Position numbers and translations under genes: made by a program. Source: a virus. From it: a DNA stretch of 26,103 nt. The stretch lies in IMG/VR virus record IMGVR_UViG_3300030098_004349, positions 1 through 26,103 of that record; one strand, given 5' to 3'. Under the pieces are notes generated by a model. The model was given only the letters and a program-made list of their open reading frames with translations. It ran no database searches and had not been told where the DNA came from. The stretch's first letter is position 1, and each line of letters begins with the position of its first letter. Positions 25,401 to 26,103 of this stretch are shown here, piece by piece.

Positions 25401-26103
25401 GGAATAAGAGCAGTGGTTGGTGTTGCTGCATCTACAAACTTATTGATTGTGGATAATATTTCAGATCAATTTGTTGATAGTCAGGCAATAACATACACAA
25501 ATACTGCTGGTGCAAATACTGTATTACCTGGAAGTAGTGTTAATGTTAATAATGATCCAGTTAGAGATGGTACTACCATGCTATTTGATCACCATAATCA
25601 TGGTATGCATTCAAGTCAGAATAAGGTTAAGATTGAAGACTTTAAGAGTGATGTCACAACAACGACACTATCAGCAAAAGTTGAAGATAATTCAACAACT
25701 ATAAGTTTGACTGATGGATCATTATTTGGAACATTTGAAGGTGGTGCTATTGGAGTAGCAAATACTGGATATATTAAGATTGATAATGAGATTTTATCTT
25801 ATACTTCTATTACTGATAATGATATTGATATTACTGCTACAAGTAGAGCAATTGATGATAGTTTAAAGTCTATTCACGAAAGTGGTGCTGTAGTTGAAAA
25901 ATATGAATTCAATGGTGTTTCTCTAAGGAAAATTAATAGAGAGCATGATCTTTCTGATAAAGAAATAGGATTTAATAGTTACCATATTGAATTAGAAGAT
26001 AAGAGAAAACCATTCCTTGTAGCTAAAGCAGGTGGTGGTGATCAAGTTAAAGCATCTCAGAATATTCCTTTCGAGATTATTGATCCAAGATTGAATACAA
26101 TTA
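19467..26103 (+). CDS. DUF4815-type baseplate/tail structural protein (3' end beyond window)
   Basis: The frame runs without a stop to the right edge, giving at least 2,212 residues. The N-terminus (NLNVSPYFDDFNESKNYNKV, then PVQARELTTLQSILQNQLER and GQHFFKEGSIVIPG) is the DUF4815 signature, as I recall it from cyanophage structural proteins. Further conserved blocks are YTMRDINSLEHRVRNLEDYT (about 1125-1144), GFFVDNF, RLKPNTKYYVF (about 1425) and TRWYDPLAQSF (about 1670). Past about residue 1900 it carries modules shared with the gp7-position protein: NGEGY (near 1959) and YIKIDNEILSYT (near 2100). A His-rich DHHNHGMH occurs at 2041-2048. Its position corresponds to T4 gp9/gp10, the connectors for long tail fibres and tailspikes, but homology to those is not evident. 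It starts 4 bases after the gp8 stop and shares its promoter. Confidence 0.85.
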   Translation, partial: MTQNTNLNVSPYFDDFNESKNYNKVLFKPGFPVQARELTTLQSILQNQLERFGQHFFKEGSIVIPGSTFYDADYFSVKIDPNFVNIPVRNYTQYLADNKIEIQGETSGVRATVVNRIISTESIDGFDTLYVKYNKSGDDGVTRTFVNGENLITLSDINFSNTSIEANNQFARCVVSNATAIGSAFSVSEGVFFIRGYFVRVPSSTVILDQYSNSPSYRVGLLLNEEIVTPSNTNNDLFDNARGFSNESAPGADRFKISTSLSKKTLDDNNDLDFVELLRIEDGIVREQVKTTDYNIFKDELARRTYDESGDYYIKPFNIDVRESLNDRISNRGVYSSVQTTQNGNTPTDDIISLQISPGKAYVRGYEIDKISTSSVDIVKPRTTKLKENVAVPIRVGNYVNVNSITGAPSIGFSTSINLLDRRLNTNNNNGKNEGLATGNVVIGKARVYDFKQTSLVGVANTVYETRLFDIQTFTTIGIAATTEGVGVGTYIKGKYSGASGFVESFGTDNRLMFNLNDVKGSFQLNEPLLASGLEVGSNITSITDWDFTSVKALHSLAGVGGGTTSFAANLVLDRKRNVFESGVEFSIVGITTLSTGTASAGGIGDFRDLVNVGDMFTYSYASGTDPVFNRVTAVTKDNFSFAGVSTVTGECDGATIVGQSPTGANILDPTLNSSDDPGYRVKLANDNISSLNLLDSSYIVRKQITKTISGSNTVAVFNIGDLGGVHTDLYFEPFSSDNYVLTIANIKEPLRASQVVVDATLKTVTISGLSRTGSATLTATVKRSKLTSKDKTLTRCSSLIVNRSKYSGSGITTTSFNDGLTYSTVYGTRVQDDEISLNVPDLHRVLAVFESDDKDNPTLPSITATSQSATFTNNVIVGEQIIGASSGAVGRVVVVDTGTKISFVYENDKFFEKDEQFSFKTSGLFANISVLGAGDRNITKSFDIDNGQRYDFADYGRIIRKKDIDEPARKLRIVFDYYSTLETSGVVESINSYTDVNYTNEIPFIVDRRASDVLDLRPRVPVISANPGASPFNYYSRRFDASGSENVVSNKTVIADYTYYQGRVDRLYLTKEGKFEVKKGQPSDAPRTPLPNDEAFAVAVLNLPPYVYNATEDVSVRTIPHKRYTMRDINSLEHRVRNLEDYTTLTLLETDTKNLSIKDPNTGLDKFKSGFFVDNFRDPSIQNLTGESYFDIDIERGECRPRSTERNVGLGFETVSSKADPLGADYRWVNDFADPNIIRKGPALLIDYSTENFVDQPFATRTENLNPFHIANYAGSLVLEPEQDFWIEEVPLGTPDVFRIDSTFNAIATMLGVEDRENGGMASSMWNTHEITWGGRDLIGEETVATRVISRDVERRRHGRREDTTTTTVTSNDVLQTFERSGIERELNLNLSVGEEVIDLGTKVVGTEIIHNTRTRNVEIRGKRLKPNTKYYVFMENTNVTEWCTPKLLPITMTRGSFEKGDIVQTANATIGIPGVPSILFRVAQSDHKNGEFDAPSEKYTISPYDNSSIATVYSSSSTILNIDTAGLAMHTKPDHLGWVKKGMPLASRSGNGEATVDDLSLMTDDKGSIVISLHIPDPKLASNPKFTTGESTIRLTTSPINANILDAGGSSAETTYFTSGTRSNTQEQSINIKSPILDRRFTGNEQDVTRIETNLITDVERTDVTRRTRWYDPLAQSFMVSQNEYQDGIFITGGDLYFKTKDNRAPVTVQIRTMRDGSPTTTILPFGQVEIDSSNVVTSDDASAATEFEFDTPVYLQAGYEYAIVLVTESEKYLTWITRMGEEDVLLNSVSNTQPYLGSLFKSQNSSTWTPSQLEDLKFTLKKAKFVTNTPSIVLLDNAELNSAHIRRQNPVFAYSKRANVSIGITNTAFALGNEVRQTVSGVTHTGRIFAKGGPINYGTTSIDYVSGTGIGLTPSSGTLAYTGIGFTSLTGYGGGAEATITVNAGAVSSIEITKNGEGYAPGDLIMANALGSTGTGIRAVVGVAASTNLLIVDNISDQFVDSQAITYTNTAGANTVLPGSSVNVNNDPVRDGTTMLFDHHNHGMHSSQNKVKIEDFKSDVTTTTLSAKVEDNSTTISLTDGSLFGTFEGGAIGVANTGYIKIDNEILSYTSITDNDIDITATSRAIDDSLKSIHESGAVVEKYEFNGVSLRKINREHDLSDKEIGFNSYHIELEDKRKPFLVAKAGGGDQVKASQNIPFEIIDPRLNTI

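Noticed and set aside
24074-25704. Reverse frames at 24074-24280 and 24908-25147 and forward frame 25510-25704
   Set aside because: All overlap the long DUF4815-type frame, which continues through them without a stop and has conserved blocks on both sides.

Overview
The window looks like part of the genome of a marine T4-like myovirus, most likely a cyanophage infecting Prochlorococcus or Synechococcus. A T4-like pelagiphage is the main alternative. Four observations support this. The genes run gp25, gp6, a giant gp7-position protein, gp8 and a DUF4815-type structural protein, all on one strand and tightly packed. T4-type late promoter octamers (TATAAATA and AATAAATA) precede gp8 and gp25. 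The DNA is strongly AT-rich. Several of the sequence modules are ones I associate with cyanophage baseplate proteins. No tRNA, rRNA, CRISPR array, insertion sequence or integrase was seen.

Layout. Positions 1-1010 hold almost no coding sequence. At the far left there may be the last 11 codons of an upstream gene. The rest is dense with short repeats: DnaA-box-like TTTTCCACA elements, seven CTTATG copies in one orientation plus one inverted, and 11- and 13-bp direct repeats. It also has two strong sigma70-type promoters with 17-bp spacers (one a perfect consensus) and ends in an intrinsic terminator at 939-961. This is the most unusual part of the window and could be a replication origin, a noncoding-RNA locus, or both.

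Positions 1011-3465 hold a block of small and accessory genes: a 55-aa acidic protein, a GT-A type glycosyltransferase with its own extended -10 promoter, and a four-gene chain. The chain members (46-aa basic protein, 131-aa unknown, FkbM-like methyltransferase, 24-aa charged peptide) are each joined to the next by an ATGA stop/start overlap. A GC-rich perfect palindrome lies between the glycosyltransferase and the chain.

Positions 3468-26103 are the baseplate/tail module. A late promoter is followed by gp25 (wedge/sheath initiator), gp6 (wedge), and a 4011-aa protein in the gp7 position built from many repeated beta-rich modules. That protein also contains a YHYH-like domain and an inserted carbohydrate-binding-like module. 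A second late promoter leads into an enlarged gp8 and a DUF4815-type protein of more than 2,200 residues that runs off the right edge. Wedge proteins gp25, gp6, gp7 and gp8 assemble together in T4, so this is one assembly unit. Short sequence modules (a G-x-GY repeat and an I-D-N-E-I motif) recur across neighbouring genes, which suggests these proteins grew by sharing and duplicating parts.
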